Origin: Paraphaeosphaeria minitans
Lineage: Eukaryota > Ascomycota > Dothideomycetes > Pleosporales > Didymosphaeriaceae
Length of the DNA stretch: 64,000 bases
Assembly (NCBI GenBank): GCA_015832175.1
Contig: WJXW01000002.1
Location: forward strand, 3,720,001 to 3,784,000
Reading direction: 5' to 3'
Below the pieces are notes generated by a model that was not told where the DNA came from, made no database searches, and worked only from the letters and a program-made list of their open reading frames with translations. Position numbers and translations under genes: made by a program. Every line of letters starts with the position of its first letter. The stretch's first letter is position 1. Below, piece by piece: positions 1 through 11,231 of the stretch.

Positions 1-260
1 GAAAAGCTTCCAGTGCACCCTGTCACTGCTCACGAGGACGGGACTTCATACAAGATCAGATTTGCGAGTATGTGAAGCATCTCAAACAACCGACAACAGC
101 CCGAATCCTCGCTGACAGGCATGCAGATGCAGGTTTGATTGCTGAGGATGGCAACGTGCTGGCAGACCTTGGAGGGGGTAAAAGAGAATTCAAATCAGCC
201 TATGAGCTTCTGCTAACAGGACTAGAAATACCATCAGAAGTTGTTGTCAAGATGGTATAA
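1..260 (+). CDS. 3' end of an unrecognised protein gene (5' truncated, two exons)
   Basis: The window opens inside a coding exon read in frame 1. It ends with KIRFA just before a textbook donor GTATGT at 68. A CTGAC branch-like motif at about 111-115 precedes two acceptors six bases apart, CAG at 124-126 and CAG at 130-132. Both keep the frame, giving ...RFANAGLIAEDGNV... or ...RFASLIAEDGNV.... The last exon runs to TAA at 258-260 and ends IPSEVVVKMV. Without splicing the first frame stops at once (TGA at 73), so the intron makes both halves coherent. I do not recognise the family from these ~65 residues. The gene body lies left of the window. Confidence 0.5.
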   Translation, partial: KASSAPCHCSRGRDFIQDQICEYVKHLKQPTTARILADRHADAGLIAEDGNVLADLGGGKREFKSAYELLLTGLEIPSEVVVKMV

Positions 261-1070
261 TGCGCTGGTTAGCATCCATAAATGCGACCTCACTTCCACG
301 GGTTTGTGTAAGAGTTTGGCGTAAAACAAGAGTGTTGGAATGAAAAACATAGTAAGGAGTTGAAATGGGCTCGTGGAGACGAGCAGGAAATAAGGACTCG
401 TCCGCAGAGACACCCACCAATGATAGATACAGTTCGCCTTGCAGCGACTGGTCAGTCTGTAGCCATTTCGATCATTGGCAGTTTCAAAATCGTCCTGAAA
501 TTCCTTCTTCGACGATTCAGATACACGGCCGTTTCTCGCTCTCCAGGGACGCATCTTCCAATTTTTTGACATGGGCATCCATGGTACGGACTTTTGACCT
601 ACCTTTTCGGATACCGGGACATTTGAGAAAGCTGCTCCAGCCTTGACAAGTATCGTACGTTCTGGAGTGATACACAGGGAGATGTGGTCGCGGAGAGTAG
701 TCCTGGATTTGACACCGTTCGTGCCCTGCAAAAGCCTCCGTGGATGCAGGCTATACACAGCTGGCACCTCACTTGGCAAACCAGGGCCGGCCTGCCAACG
801 CGCGTCCCCGCTTGCAAGCTCCAGCGGCCCTTCAAGTGTCGGACTTGGCCGTCTAGGGTACCGATACGCAATGTACGGTTTGTTGATGTTGTTGTGGTGG
901 CGAAGAAGATGCAAAAGCATACTTTGCTGCTATCGATCGCCATATACCGGCGAGGGCGGAGTGGGTGGTGTGGGTGTCATGTGGGGTTATCGCTGATCAG
1001 ACGTTGTCATGGGTGAGCCTGGTGGGTTTTGTGATGGGCTGCTATACCTATGATTGGCTCTGGACCATTG
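261..1070. other. Intergenic, no supported gene
   Basis: This lies between the convergent ends of the left partial gene and the surface-protein gene. A 228-codon minus-strand frame crosses it but has no domain-like sequence and mixes poorly with splice logic. I see no repeat or RNA gene. Confidence 0.5.
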
Positions 1071-2116
1071 CTAGGATCCCAGCTTCCTTTTCTTAACGAA
1101 TAATATTATGATCGCTGTGATCTCAGCGATGACCAGCGCTACACCGACGCCGGTTCCTGCTCTCGCTGCGATGGAAACACGTTTCCTTCTCACTGTGCTG
1201 CTAGTTCCCACTATATCTTCTTCGCCATCTGCATCAGGAAGTACTGTTTCGCCAGGCTGAAGCGAAGCGTCGTCGTACTAGTCACGGTTGTCTTCACATC
1301 CAGCGCAGCAGTGCGCGTACCATTGGAAGTTGTCCACTCAACATCGCTGACCCTGGAAGTACTCAAGGTCGTCGACTCATCTGTCGTCGTGATCGTAGTC
1401 GTTTTAGTTACTATTATTTCCGATGTATCTGTGCGACTTTTCCGGGGCAGAATCACGCCTCGAATCTGGATATGAAGCGGTGCTGCGGTAGTCTTCGAAT
1501 CTCGGAGCTCGAAACCCTCGAACGAGAGGCTGAAAGAGATATTGACGCTGTTGGCTCCGCTGGCATACCTCTCCTGCCCGCCCGAAGAGCCTCGTTAGTC
1601 ACAGTGACCCACTCCAGAGCCGTAACCATGTCGGCGGTTATCGTGGTGTAACCGAAGTAAGTCGGAATAACGAAGCACGTGCTGTATAGCGTGGAAGTGT
1701 AATAATAGTAGTCGATGCTGTACATCATTCTCCAATGCGTGTGGATCTGGTCCATTCCCTGCGTGTCTGGATTAGCATCTGCCGCGTAACGTGTCACAAC
1801 GGGTAATAAGGGTCTGCCTCCCCTGAACTATCGATGCGGTGTTACCCTAGGAAGGGCTGAATCGATGGATTCGAGGCACTGTTCATTCTACACTTGGCCT
1901 TTGTCAGGCAGCCCAAATCATCATATGTTACTCTACTCATACATCGAACCTGCAATGACTCAATGTCGTCCCGCACGCGACAGTACTTGCCCAGCACCAG
2001 CACAGGCCCCCCACGGTGCAGCAAATGTCGCTAGAGTCCACGCCGGTATACATTCTACGGCTTCGTACATCGAGCAACCAGCCCTCCGAAATATACGTTC
2101 GTGTACAGTGAGTGAA
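1071..2116 (-). CDS. Cysteine- and threonine-rich single-pass surface protein (5' end unresolved)
   Basis: Five exon blocks on the minus strand join in phase. The block ending at 1943 carries a Cys-rich segment (SSDICCTVGGLCWCW, then HCRFD). Next are 1887-1846 (NEQCLESIDSALPR), 1758-1627 (the MMYSIDYYYYTSTLYSTC region and GYTTITADM) and 1573 onward, then a Thr/Ser-rich stalk (TKTTTITTTDESTT). Introns are 1942-1888, 1845-1759 and 1626-1574, with CTGAC, CTAAT and CTAAC branch motifs. The last intron is ambiguous: 1320-1244 (GTACGC donor) or 1297-1257. The final exon encodes a Gly/Val/Ile transmembrane helix (VGVALVIAEITAIIILF) and a basic tail KKRKLGS. A single-pass, type I-like membrane protein with a Cys-rich ectodomain is inferred. 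A 57-nt intron 2173-2117 could add MRIAMDVHVF, but no signal peptide was found, so the start is unknown. Function is unknown. Confidence 0.55.
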
Positions 2117-3019
2117 CTAGGTATCATAGGATCCTCCGTCAAACATGCCGCCAGATAACCTACATGGAGCTACAAACACATGTACGTCCATTGCGATTCG
2201 CATCTCCCTTCCCATGCGGTCCCTCCCAAGGCGAAGGACGAGTCTGACTTTTTCTCAGGTGTCGTATTACCCGGTGCTTCGTGTAGGTACCACGTCTGCG
2301 GCCTCTTCCCGACTACCTTGTGCTTGTGCCTGCGCAGTAATCCCAGGTATCGGCGCGCAAAAGCATGCGCAACCACATCGATGCTGCCATGTCGTAGCCT
2401 CGGGGATGGAAGAGCTTGCAACAGACATGCCTGTGCTGAGCTCGGCGTGGCGACAGCCTGACCATGTGATGCGCTTGACAGCCAGCCATGATCGCATCTC
2501 TCAAAGGACAGCCATTCCTACGAAACTCTTGTGAATCAATCCAGGTGGAAAGGTCACCCAGTGGGTGTACGAAGATCAATGCAGGACAGAAGAGTATTCC
2601 TTGATTCATCTCTGAGACGAGACCAGCTTATACTTGCACGATTGAGCATCACAGGGACGTTGATGCTCCGATCAAAGACGACCAGAGACGAGCGAATTGA
2701 AGCAAAACAGAAGGTGGGTATTGTTCCCGCTATGGCCCAACTCCAAATCAAGGTCGACCGTCTCAGCTGGCGCAGAGACACCAGCTCACCAGAGATTCCC
2801 TCTTTAAGCCTCATCAATCCAACCTGATCGAGACCACAACGCGTGCCTTCCACCGGTAGCCACCCCGACTGGAACCTCGCCAGGCATTGAAGATTCTGGA
2901 AAAACGATGGATCGGTGGTATGCCCTAGATTGACTTCGATCCGTCTCGAAATGCATAGGTATGGATAACGTCGGTAGTGACGCTCAACCTGGGCTTCATG
3001 ATGGCCTGTCATTTGAGTA
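2117..3019. other. Intergenic or unresolved 5' region
   Basis: This probably contains the promoter and first exon(s) of the surface-protein gene to its left. Several overlapping frames of 80-170 codons occur on both strands, but none shows a recognisable motif or a clean splice chain. Confidence 0.4.
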
Positions 3020-4229
3020 TCACCGTCCATCATGGATCGCAAGTGTCGAACCTGCTTCCGGCTCATCTCCACTCCAAACCTCCATCATATCCAACCATTC
3101 CAACATGAAGCCCGCCACAATGCGTGCCCAATCTCTTACAACCTTCATGTCCAAATGTGGTCCATCGTCCGCGCTCGTATGCCATACTTTCGGGAATGGC
3201 TGAGGGATAACATGCAGGGTTTCCACGCCCCTCCAAATGAAAGGCAAGTGGTCGTCCGAAATTCCACCCAAGGCCATTGTCTTGTTCACGTCGGGTAAGA
3301 ATGGCGAGGGGGGTGAGGATTCGAGGAGATTGAGAGAGCGCATGCGCGACTCGACGTTGGAGAAGGCGCGGTAGGCCCAGTGCGTGGTGGTGTAGTACGA
3401 GGGTACGCTAGGTTCTGCAGAGCCGAGGAGGTCGAGGAGCATGAAGAGAGATATCTGGGAGAGCGGAGTTTTGTACTTGTAGAATTTCTGGGCTGGTGGG
3501 TTTGGGCTATTGACCCAAAAGTTGGAGAGCGCCCTGTAGCTCGTGTCAGCGATGCACATTCTCCGGGGATTAAGAAAGGATTGTAGATACGCACCTTGAG
3601 CCATATAGCGAGTCCGTGTCCGTCCACGTCTCAAATGCCTCCTCGCCGTCCAAGAACAGTATCTGTATACCCATGTCCATATCCACGTCTCCACCCTCCC
3701 CTAACTCGGACATCTCGTCGTACATCTGCTGTGCATATCCGTCCACCACCTTTGCAGCCCACATGATCATTGCGCATGGCGCCGCACTGTCCGTCGCGCC
3801 AATGAACCCATCTGGCTTCAGCTTGCTATCGTAATGCGCAACAAGCGTAAGGAAATTGGTTTGCCCAGGTTTGACCCATGGTGGCTCGCGCCTGATTATA
3901 AGATTCGCAAAAGGGAGCTTGGCGCCCTTGGAGGTCGGTGTCTTTTGTGTGCTATTCTGCCAGGTGATGGTCCACTTCGGCAGCTCGCGCTGGAAGTAAT
4001 CGACTAGATGGCGCTGCGCAACGACTTGGCCAGGTGTTCCAGGAACTCGAGGTATGAGGAGCGGTGCGAGTATTCCGGTGGTGTTATCGATGTTGAACTC
4101 GTCGCCGGGCGATGGTATGGCGCGCAAGAAGCCGTCGGAGAGGGGTTTGTATGCCGCACCCAAGCTGATTAGCAAAAAAGAATACAGCCATAGTAGCATG
4201 CCTCGTGAAGGAGGCAACTGGAAAGCCAT
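3020..4229 (-). CDS. Glutaminyl-peptide cyclotransferase-like / M28 zinc metalloenzyme
   Basis: The exons are 4229-3595 and 3533-3020. The intron is 3594-3534 (GTGCGT donor, GCTGAC branch, CTACAG acceptor, 61 nt). The product is 382 aa. It starts MAFQLPPSRG and has a hydrophobic signal or anchor at about residues 11-27, so secretion or a secretory-pathway location is likely. Zinc-site motifs of the M28/QPCT fold are visible: AHYDSK (H132, D134), ATDSAAP (D147), DGEEAF (E196/E197), DSLYGSR at the splice junction, then DDHLPF and WHTSADD near the C-terminus. QPCT enzymes cyclise N-terminal Gln/Glu to pyroglutamate. The DxLYGSR and DDHxPF motifs favour QPCT over aminopeptidase M28, but the substrate is inferred from family only. 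An in-frame upstream CTT-rich stretch has no better start. Confidence 0.88.
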
Positions 4230-4805
4230 GTGATTGTGGTGTGTGGTGGCAGCTTGACAGCATTGGCATGCTGTCAGGTGGAAGTAGCGGCAACGTAAGG
4301 CATGCGCGAGGATCAAACTGTAGCGCAGGGCTGCGGGCAGGACATCGTGAACTGTCTCAAGAACCAGCTAGCCGAAACGTACAAAGTCCAACAGGAAGGT
4401 CAGGCAGGTGCCCCTTGAGCAGCGTGGCAGCCGATGCCGTTTTCCCGAAGCTGATCTTGGTGTCTCATGGAGAGCCAAGGCGAAAGCACGTGACACGTTG
4501 ATCGAATGTGATCGATCTTATCAGATGAGATGCGGAGTGTCGTCTCTCCTCCGAAGTAGAGTGACCCACGACTACTCTTAGCGAAGGTCACGCTAATGAG
4601 TACTTATACCGACAACGCCTCTCAAGTCACCCCAAGTCACACCTAGGTCCAGTACAATCCAACAACTTGAGCCTTTTCAGTCACCTCAAGTCAACCCTAG
4701 ACACAGTAAGATATAACAGCTTGAAGAAAACTCGCGAGATTACCATATGTCAAGATCTTCACTTAAGCTTCGATCTATATCAAACTAGCTTCTAAGCCAA
4801 AGTGC
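4230..4805. other. Intergenic with a degenerate direct repeat
   Basis: This is the promoter side of the QPCT-like gene and the 3' side of the hydratase gene. Positions 4634-4671 and 4688-4726 share an imperfect ~38-nt repeat (AAGTCA..CCTAG..CAGTA..AT..AACA.CTTGA). No coding frame is supported. Confidence 0.45.
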
Positions 4806-5905
4806 CTACAACTTAGCCTTGACCTCCTCTACCTTCACCAGCGCCCTCCCATTTGTCAAGACTGTTTTGCCTCCCTCGACCCTAACGATAAATCTGATCT
4901 CCTCGAAACCACCGTCCTTCCGACCAGTCTGCCACATTTCCGTAATCAGCTTGTCCCCCGGCTTGACCGGCGCTGCAAATCGCGCCTGGAACTCCTTCAT
5001 GTTCTCGGGCTTTGACTTGCCAAACTGCTGCAAGACAGCATGCGCCGCTGTGTTCCAGCTGAACAGACCGTGGATGATCGGCCCGCCGAAGCCCATCTTG
5101 ACACCCGGCTCGGGAGTCGCATGGAGAGGGTTGTAATCGCCGTTCAGGCGGTAGAGGAGCGCGGTTTCGAGCGTGGTTTGCGTGACTCGGGTCGCGGTCG
5201 GGGGAGTGTTCGCCGGCGGAGGGAAGTTCACGGTCTTTGGGCCTGAATACTACCTTTAGCATCGCTTCTCTGCGCAGCTCTCCACCACCGCGACTTACCT
5301 TTGGGACCACCCCAGCCACCCTGTCCGACGTAGAATCCACTGCCCACTTCCCGAGTGTACACTTCGCCGGACTGCGCGTCCACAAGCGCCTTTTCTGTCT
5401 CGACCACCGTGCCCGGCTTCCCCTTGTCATACACACCCAGGACCTTGCTCCTGACCTCGAACTTGCGACCCTCGCTAGATACCGGGATCGGCTTCAAAAA
5501 TTGGAGTTTGCGTTCGCCATCGAGCACGCCCTTGGTGTCGAACTTGGGAACACCTGCGATTGGCGTACTGTTTGAGCGCGCATAGAAGTCAATAACCTCG
5601 GAATCAGTGTGTTTGAACGGGAGGATGATCGGATAGGTCGGGAATGCCGCGAAATTAGGGTTGAGTTCCTGTAGCACCGTGAGCCACAAAACCGGGCGGA
5701 GGAGCAGCCACAAAGATGGGAGACGGTGGCGGGGGTCCATCTGACCCTCAATCACATCCCGGAGTAATAAACTTACATAGAGAAAATGAAGCTCGTCGGG
5801 ATATGTTGCACCAATGCTGGCCGCGAAGAGGAGCAAGTCCCTCTTCTTCCACGACACCTCGATGGTCGGGAACTCAAATCCTACACCTGGTCCCTGTTCG
5901 CCCAT
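4806..5905 (-). CDS. Peroxisomal MaoC-type (3R)-hydroxyacyl-CoA dehydratase (hydratase 2)
   Basis: The exons are 5905-5777, 5668-5299 and 5242-4806. The introns are 108 nt (GTAAGT...CTACAG) and 56 nt (GTAAGT...TTCAG). Splicing restores HFLY-ELNPNF and GGPKG-PKTVNF, and the product is 311 aa. There are two hot-dog halves. The C-terminal half has the hydratase-2 signature YRLNGDYNPLH (catalytic D202 and H207) followed by GFGGPIIHG. The chain ends VKAKL; the final AKL is a type-1 peroxisomal targeting signal. The enzyme would hydrate trans-2-enoyl-CoA to (3R)-hydroxyacyl-CoA in peroxisomal beta-oxidation, the role played by the C-terminal part of yeast FOX2. As a stand-alone protein it could also serve side pathways. 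The start is the first ATG before a conserved hot-dog region. Confidence 0.9.
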
Positions 5906-6937
5906 GATGACTTGGGTTAAATGGGCTTCTTTATGTCTTGGAATTTGATGCAAGTTGCAGCTCCAGTGAAAAGGAGATTTGGCAAGTTGGTAGACAGCTG
6001 TATTGCGTCTTATGCGGGGCGGGAATCGAAGTGCTGGAGCTTAAGCGGAGCTTACCAGCTTTTGCCGAGGTCGAATCGCCCACGCATGGTTGACCCTCGC
6101 TAGCTCTAACTTCGAAACAGCTAGCGGAGTACTCTACAATCCCAGTAACAATGGGCGATGTTGGATGCATCGGAAAGAGGCATGCGTTTGCGCAAGTGCA
6201 GCGCATTGTGCGGGTGTATTTCCATCGCGGTACAACGGGAGCTCATATCAAAAGACAGGAACGAGCAAGTGGCATCTGTGAATCAGAGGCTGTTGTCGTG
6301 TTGACTTGTGTCCATTCGATATGTACAATTCATGCCAAACGGCGTCATTAGCTACCTCTATGAGACCGATACGCGATGCGCATTTGCAGGTAGCACTATG
6401 CTCAGCTTGCTTACTGTGAATTTGTAGAAACTAAGATATAGAAGAAGCCAGGCCGAACCCAAGACCTATGAATGTTGATGAAAGCTCAGATGCTCCGCAG
6501 AATCACCCACGCAATGCTGTCATGGAACCACAATTAACTCCAGAATGTGTGTGCGCGTGATAGTCGACAGTGACGTCCGTTCCGGATAAAGTAGATATGC
6601 TGCAGCCAAAAAGATGATCCAAGCGAAAATGCTTGGCCGAGAAGACAAGTTCAGCGATACGTATCCACACCTATCGCGTAGATACGTAGCCCATGCGTGT
6701 AGCAGATCATAAAGCCTATTTCGAACAGTCGGAAAGGCGTGATCAATGTTGAGCCACATGTAGGTCGGTGTGCAGGGCAAACGATCAAGCCTCATGGGGC
6801 TGTCTCTGTGATACTGCCCAGGAATTTTCATAGTACCGGGTGCAGCCGCAAGTGGACGTGAAAAACACTTCAAGTGTGAGTACCTCGAGGTACAAAACTG
6901 CTGTACAACTCGAGCACATAACGCTGTTGGAGATTCA
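5906..6937. other. Intergenic, no supported gene
   Basis: This lies between the hydratase start and the SCH9 stop, and would hold the hydratase promoter and SCH9 3' UTR. A minus-strand frame at 6520-6996 includes a hydrophobic run (FAWIIFLAAAYLLY) but overlaps the SCH9 3' end and has no start context or homology I recognise. Confidence 0.45.
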
Positions 6938-9616
6938 TTAAACGTCGAAGTTTCCGTGGCTGAATATGTCGTGTTCGTTACTGGGAATGACGCCACTCAT
7001 TCGGTCACCCCGTCCTGCGGGCTTGTCCCAGTTGATGTCATCCTTCTCGTCTTCGTCCATACGCTCAGGCTCATGCTCCCTGTGCTTGTGAGCGAATTGT
7101 TGGTCGATGGTACTTTCGTCCACGAATGTGAAGCCGGCAAAGTTGGCTTGCATGGTTGGCGACAACGGTGTCGACGCAGGGTTGACACCGGAGGCGAGAG
7201 CAGCCGCCCGCGCGTTCAAAGATCCGTTTCCGTTCAGCGCATTGGTGAACTCCGGGTCGAAGTTCGAGACATCTAGTTCGGACTTCAACTTGGGCTTGAA
7301 TGGCGGGACAACGTTCTTCTTTTGTAAAGCATCCCAGTCAATGTCCGCGAAGAAAGGGTGTGCTTTCAATTCCTCGGCATCGCGCATTGCCCCAAGACGG
7401 TGCTTGGGGTTTCGGTTGAGTAACCCCTTCACAAAGTTACGCCCCTCAGTGCTGAGAGCGTCTCGTGGGAACCGTACTTTTCCGAATGCAATGTTTTTGT
7501 ACATTTGCTGAGTGTCTTCCGCGTAAAAAGGGCTCCAGCCGCAGCACATCTCGAAGACGAGCACACCCAGAGACCAGAAGTCCACCATCTTGGTGTAGCC
7601 ATGTTCATCGAGCAATACCTCGGGGGCCAGATATTCGGTTGTACCGCAGAAAGTGTTTGTGGTAGCGTTTTCAGTCAAGTTGGCCTTGGACAGACCAAAA
7701 TCGCAGAGCGCAATGTGACCCTTGGCGTCCAAAAGGATGTTTTCTGGCTTCAAATCGCGATAGACGATGTTGTGATCGTGCAAATGCTGCAGTGCAAGGA
7801 TCAACTCGGCAATGTAAAACTTGGCGCGAGCTTCCTGAAAACGGCCCTCACGCTGTAGATGCCAGAACAGTTCACCGCCCGACATGTAATCTGTGACCAA
7901 ATAAAGGTCGGAAGGCGTCTGGAAAGAGAACTTCAAGCCCACGATAAACGCGGAGTCGGCCATGGCTGTTCGCACCAAGATGTTCCGTTCGCCAAGTGTG
8001 TGAGCCACCTCTTTCTTCTGTACAATGACCTTTTTGGAGAGTACTTTCATGGCGTAGATACGTCGAGTGTCCCGCTTGCGTACTTGGAAGACCTGTCCGA
8101 ACGTGCCCTTTCCAATAAGTTTCAAGATCTCGAAGTCTTCGGGTCCGTAGTGTTTCTTGTCGATTTTTTGGAAATCGATTTTCAGGTGGATCTCTCCAGT
8201 CACGTAGTCTTCCTCGCCATCCCGCGGTTCAAGAGTGAACCATCCATCGTAGGGCTTCTCGTACTCCACTAGGTTAGGGCAGAACCGGACGTGGCCAAGA
8301 AACGCTTCAGCGTTGCTACGATCGTATACGGAGATGTCGATTTCAGAATGGTCACCGACGACATCGCTACACAAGTCAGTTGATGAGACGACGTAGAGAA
8401 TGAGTACACCCACAATATGGCCTCGTGCTCCCACTTTGGGTTGGTAACATCTTTCAATGAACCGTCCTCACGCGGATCTGAGCTGGTGCCGTTGTTGCTG
8501 CTCTGTCGGCTCCGCATTGGAATGGCCATTGGCTTTCCGGTCTCACTGTCAGTCCGCTGAATGGCGAGCGGGTGCCGCTTGTCGGTTGCTGCGTCGTTCC
8601 GCGGCCCATCGGAGATGTATTCGGCCCACTGGAACTGACACACGACGTACGGATCGACGCTGGGTCGGAGTTCCCTTCCCTCCGAGATGGCAACCGACAG
8701 CTTGCCCTTTGGTGGGCCAACATCAGCGGGGTCCCGCTCTCGGGTCTCTTTCTCCTTGGCCTTCTGCTGGTTCGAGGCGAGGGTGGACTGAGACAGGCTC
8801 GAGGCAGGGCGCTTGCCTTCCTGCGAGCGGGTGCGGGGAGTCTGAGGAGGCGTGGCCTGGTTGTGGGGCGGCGCATAAGCGCCTTCTGTTAGCTTCTCCG
8901 TTTCTCCACCATTCAACTGGGAGGTTGAGGGATGTCGGGAAGTGGAAGAAGCACTGGGCGTGGGGCTGGGCAGTGTGTTGGGCGGCAGACGGCTGGCATC
9001 GGAATCCTCTTTCGACGACGGGTCTGCGGACTGAGTGGCAGGTGCAGGTGCGGGGGAGGGGTTGACCGCAGAAGACTTCCGACGGGGTATCAAAGAATCA
9101 CGAACCTGGCCAAAGTAACTGTGCAGGATACCTGGCAGTCGCTTATCGGTCGGATCGGGGCGCGGGGTCGAGGCGCCCGGCGGCGTGGAGCCGTTGGAGC
9201 CTATCTGGTCGTGTTCGTCGTCGTTGCTCATCCTGCAGTGGGGGGTTAGAAGCGCGCTCGAAGACGGCATGGTGAGAGAGCGGATGGGCGATGGGCGATG
9301 GGCGGGCGTGAGACGAGCGTGCCGGCGGCGAGCAATATAGGTATTAGGTGTGCATGTGCGGCTGCGGGACTATTTCAGGAAGCCGGCGTGTAACGTGAGC
9401 GCCGGCCTGTCTTGTCTGGCTCCATGTAGAGGCTAAGCGACGCCGCACCTCTCGCTATTTGCACTCGACTCGGGCACAACGCGCGCTGAGACACAGCTCA
9501 TCCACTCGGGCACGGCGCGCACACAGTCACATTCGGTCTGCTTACCTCTGCATCGCAACCTGCCGCAGCAGATCCGCGGCTGTCTGCGAGCTGGCGCCAC
9601 CGGTCGAGTTGGTCAT
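6938..9616 (-). CDS. SCH9: AGC-family protein kinase Sch9 with C2 domain
   Basis: The exons are 9616-9546, 9232-8414 and 8366-6938; the product is 772 aa. Exon 1 encodes MTNSTGGASSQTAADLLRQ and ends at GTAAGC. Its 313-nt intron ends with CTAAC and CTGCAG directly before GATGAGC. Intron 2 (8413-8367, 47 nt) restores HEAIFDVVGD. Residues ~25-195 are Ser/Pro-rich. A C2 domain spans ~200-330 (GKLSVAISEGRELRPSVDPYV to GHVRF). The kinase domain starts at ~375: glycine loop IGKGTFGQV, MKVLSKK, YRDLKPEN, DFGLSK and activation loop NTFCGTTEYLAPE. An AGC C-tail with TPLSP (turn motif) and FAGFTF (hydrophobic motif) follows. In yeast Sch9 acts downstream of TORC1 in ribosome biogenesis, stress response and lifespan. 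C2 plus AGC kinase is diagnostic. If the first intron were in the UTR, the protein would start at MSNDDEHD (9231). Confidence 0.93.
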
Positions 9617-11231
9617 GGTCGGCAGCCAGTAGGTGGGGAGGGCGCGGGGGATGGCGAAGCTGGACACGGGCTTCAGCACACGTTCAGCACACGGCTCAGG
9701 ACTGCGTAGTCGGGCGCAACACTACGTACCTGGAGAGCGTCGGGACGGCTGAGGTCGACTTGGAGGACTTGTGTACCGAGCGACGTGGTCGAGGCCGGGT
9801 GGGTGAGGGCGGGACGGGGATGCCAGTTGCACGTGAGACTAGAGCCGGATGAGTAGGTGCATTCCCATCGACTCCTCTGGACGATGGCGGACGGGTCTCT
9901 GCGTGTGTCGCTGGGGCGATGGCTGCAGAGGACGGGGTGGAGAGAGCGTGTGTTGCTGAGGCGATGGCGGCAAAGGACGAGCTGGAGACGGGCGGCGACG
10001 TGGAGAGCGGCGAGCTGCGCTGGCTGTGCTGGATTACGGCGGGCTCACGGCCTTCACGCGTCATAATAATCAACCCGACCTGCCTGACTGTCTGGGCGGC
10101 TTTTAACCAAAAACAGGCCGGTGCACAGAATGGAAAAACTCTGCTGCGCTTCTATCGGGCCTGCTCGGGGGCGCCGCGTGGGCAGCAGGCAATCCGAGGC
10201 CCAGTCGATCGACCGAGGACGGAAGGGTCCACGGCGGTGAGGGCCGGTACCTGGGGCAGTGTGGACTGTGTAGTGCCAAACGGGACTGGTGGGAGCGTGC
10301 AAGGCCAACCAAACGGTAGTCTACTGGTTGGAGTACTGGTTGGAGAGAAACTTGGTTGATCAAAGGTGCCAGGGACGGTGGACTGTTGCGGGCTGCAGTC
10401 GGTGAAATGTAGGGGTTGTAGCGGTCGTAGCGGTCGTAGGGTTGTAGCGGCTGTCTTCGTTTGTCTGATGCGGCGGGACCGGGAAGGGCTGCTGAGATGG
10501 TACGCTCGTTGCGCAGCCAGCGCCAGCCTTTCTTTTGACTGCGACTGCACGCCCGTCCGCCGCCTCAACCGATGAAACACGCTGTCCAGTGCCTCCCTCT
10601 CCGCATTGTCACCGCCTCATCGTCATCTGCACTGTGCACACCGATAGATAGACCGTGCTCGGCTAGGGCGGATTCCTGTTTCCCTTGCCGGGCGCGCCAA
10701 GCACCCTGCATGCTCTGACGTCGAGGAGCCGCCTGGTGTTGCTGTTGCACGCTCCCGTCGCAATTCACAACATCCAAGGCCTCACTTCGGCCTGCTGCAT
10801 TGATACGGCAGCTTATCCACAATTCCATGCATGGCTAGGGAGTGGGTTCCACTTGGGGCGCCTCAACCCAGACAGCTCGTGCCTAAGCACTGTGCAGTCC
10901 GCCAAAAGCGCGTCAGTCGCTCGCAAGACCAGCACCCGACGCTGCCCTGCACCGTCCGGAAGAGGAAGTGCGCGAGACAGGACGGACGACGAGTCCCACA
11001 GTCAGTGAAAATCGTCATGTGCATTGCGCCAGCCGAGTCCGTGCCAGCCGTTCTGCGGAAGCATCTTCTTACCGCTCTGGGAAGAGCATCGGCCGCGCGC
11101 CTCGACGGACAGGGTCAATGTAATTCCGCTTAAGCGCGACCGTCGCCGCGCTTGGGTAATGTAACGCGCCTCGCAGCCAGCATGCACAATACACAATCCA
11201 CCACACCGACGCCGACGCCGACGCCGATACC
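9617..11231. other. 1.6-kb divergent promoter region between SCH9 and DR1
   Basis: This GC-rich region has no supported coding frame. It holds a duplicated TACTGGTTGGAG (about 10322-10346), GTCGTAGCG-like short repeats near 10420-10450, and a CCGACG hexamer run at about 11206-11228 ending just before the DR1 ATG. Long 5' leaders for both genes are likely, given the size. Confidence 0.45.

Noticed and set aside
234..920. 228-codon minus-strand frame
   Set aside because: No domain-like segments, low-complexity chance composition and no splice-supported extension.
2554..3072. 172-codon minus-strand frame upstream of the surface-protein gene
   Set aside because: Overlaps the end of the QPCT-like gene in another frame and has no recognisable motif.
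6520..6996. 158-codon minus-strand frame with a hydrophobic run
   Set aside because: Overlaps the SCH9 C-terminus; most likely 3' UTR sequence.
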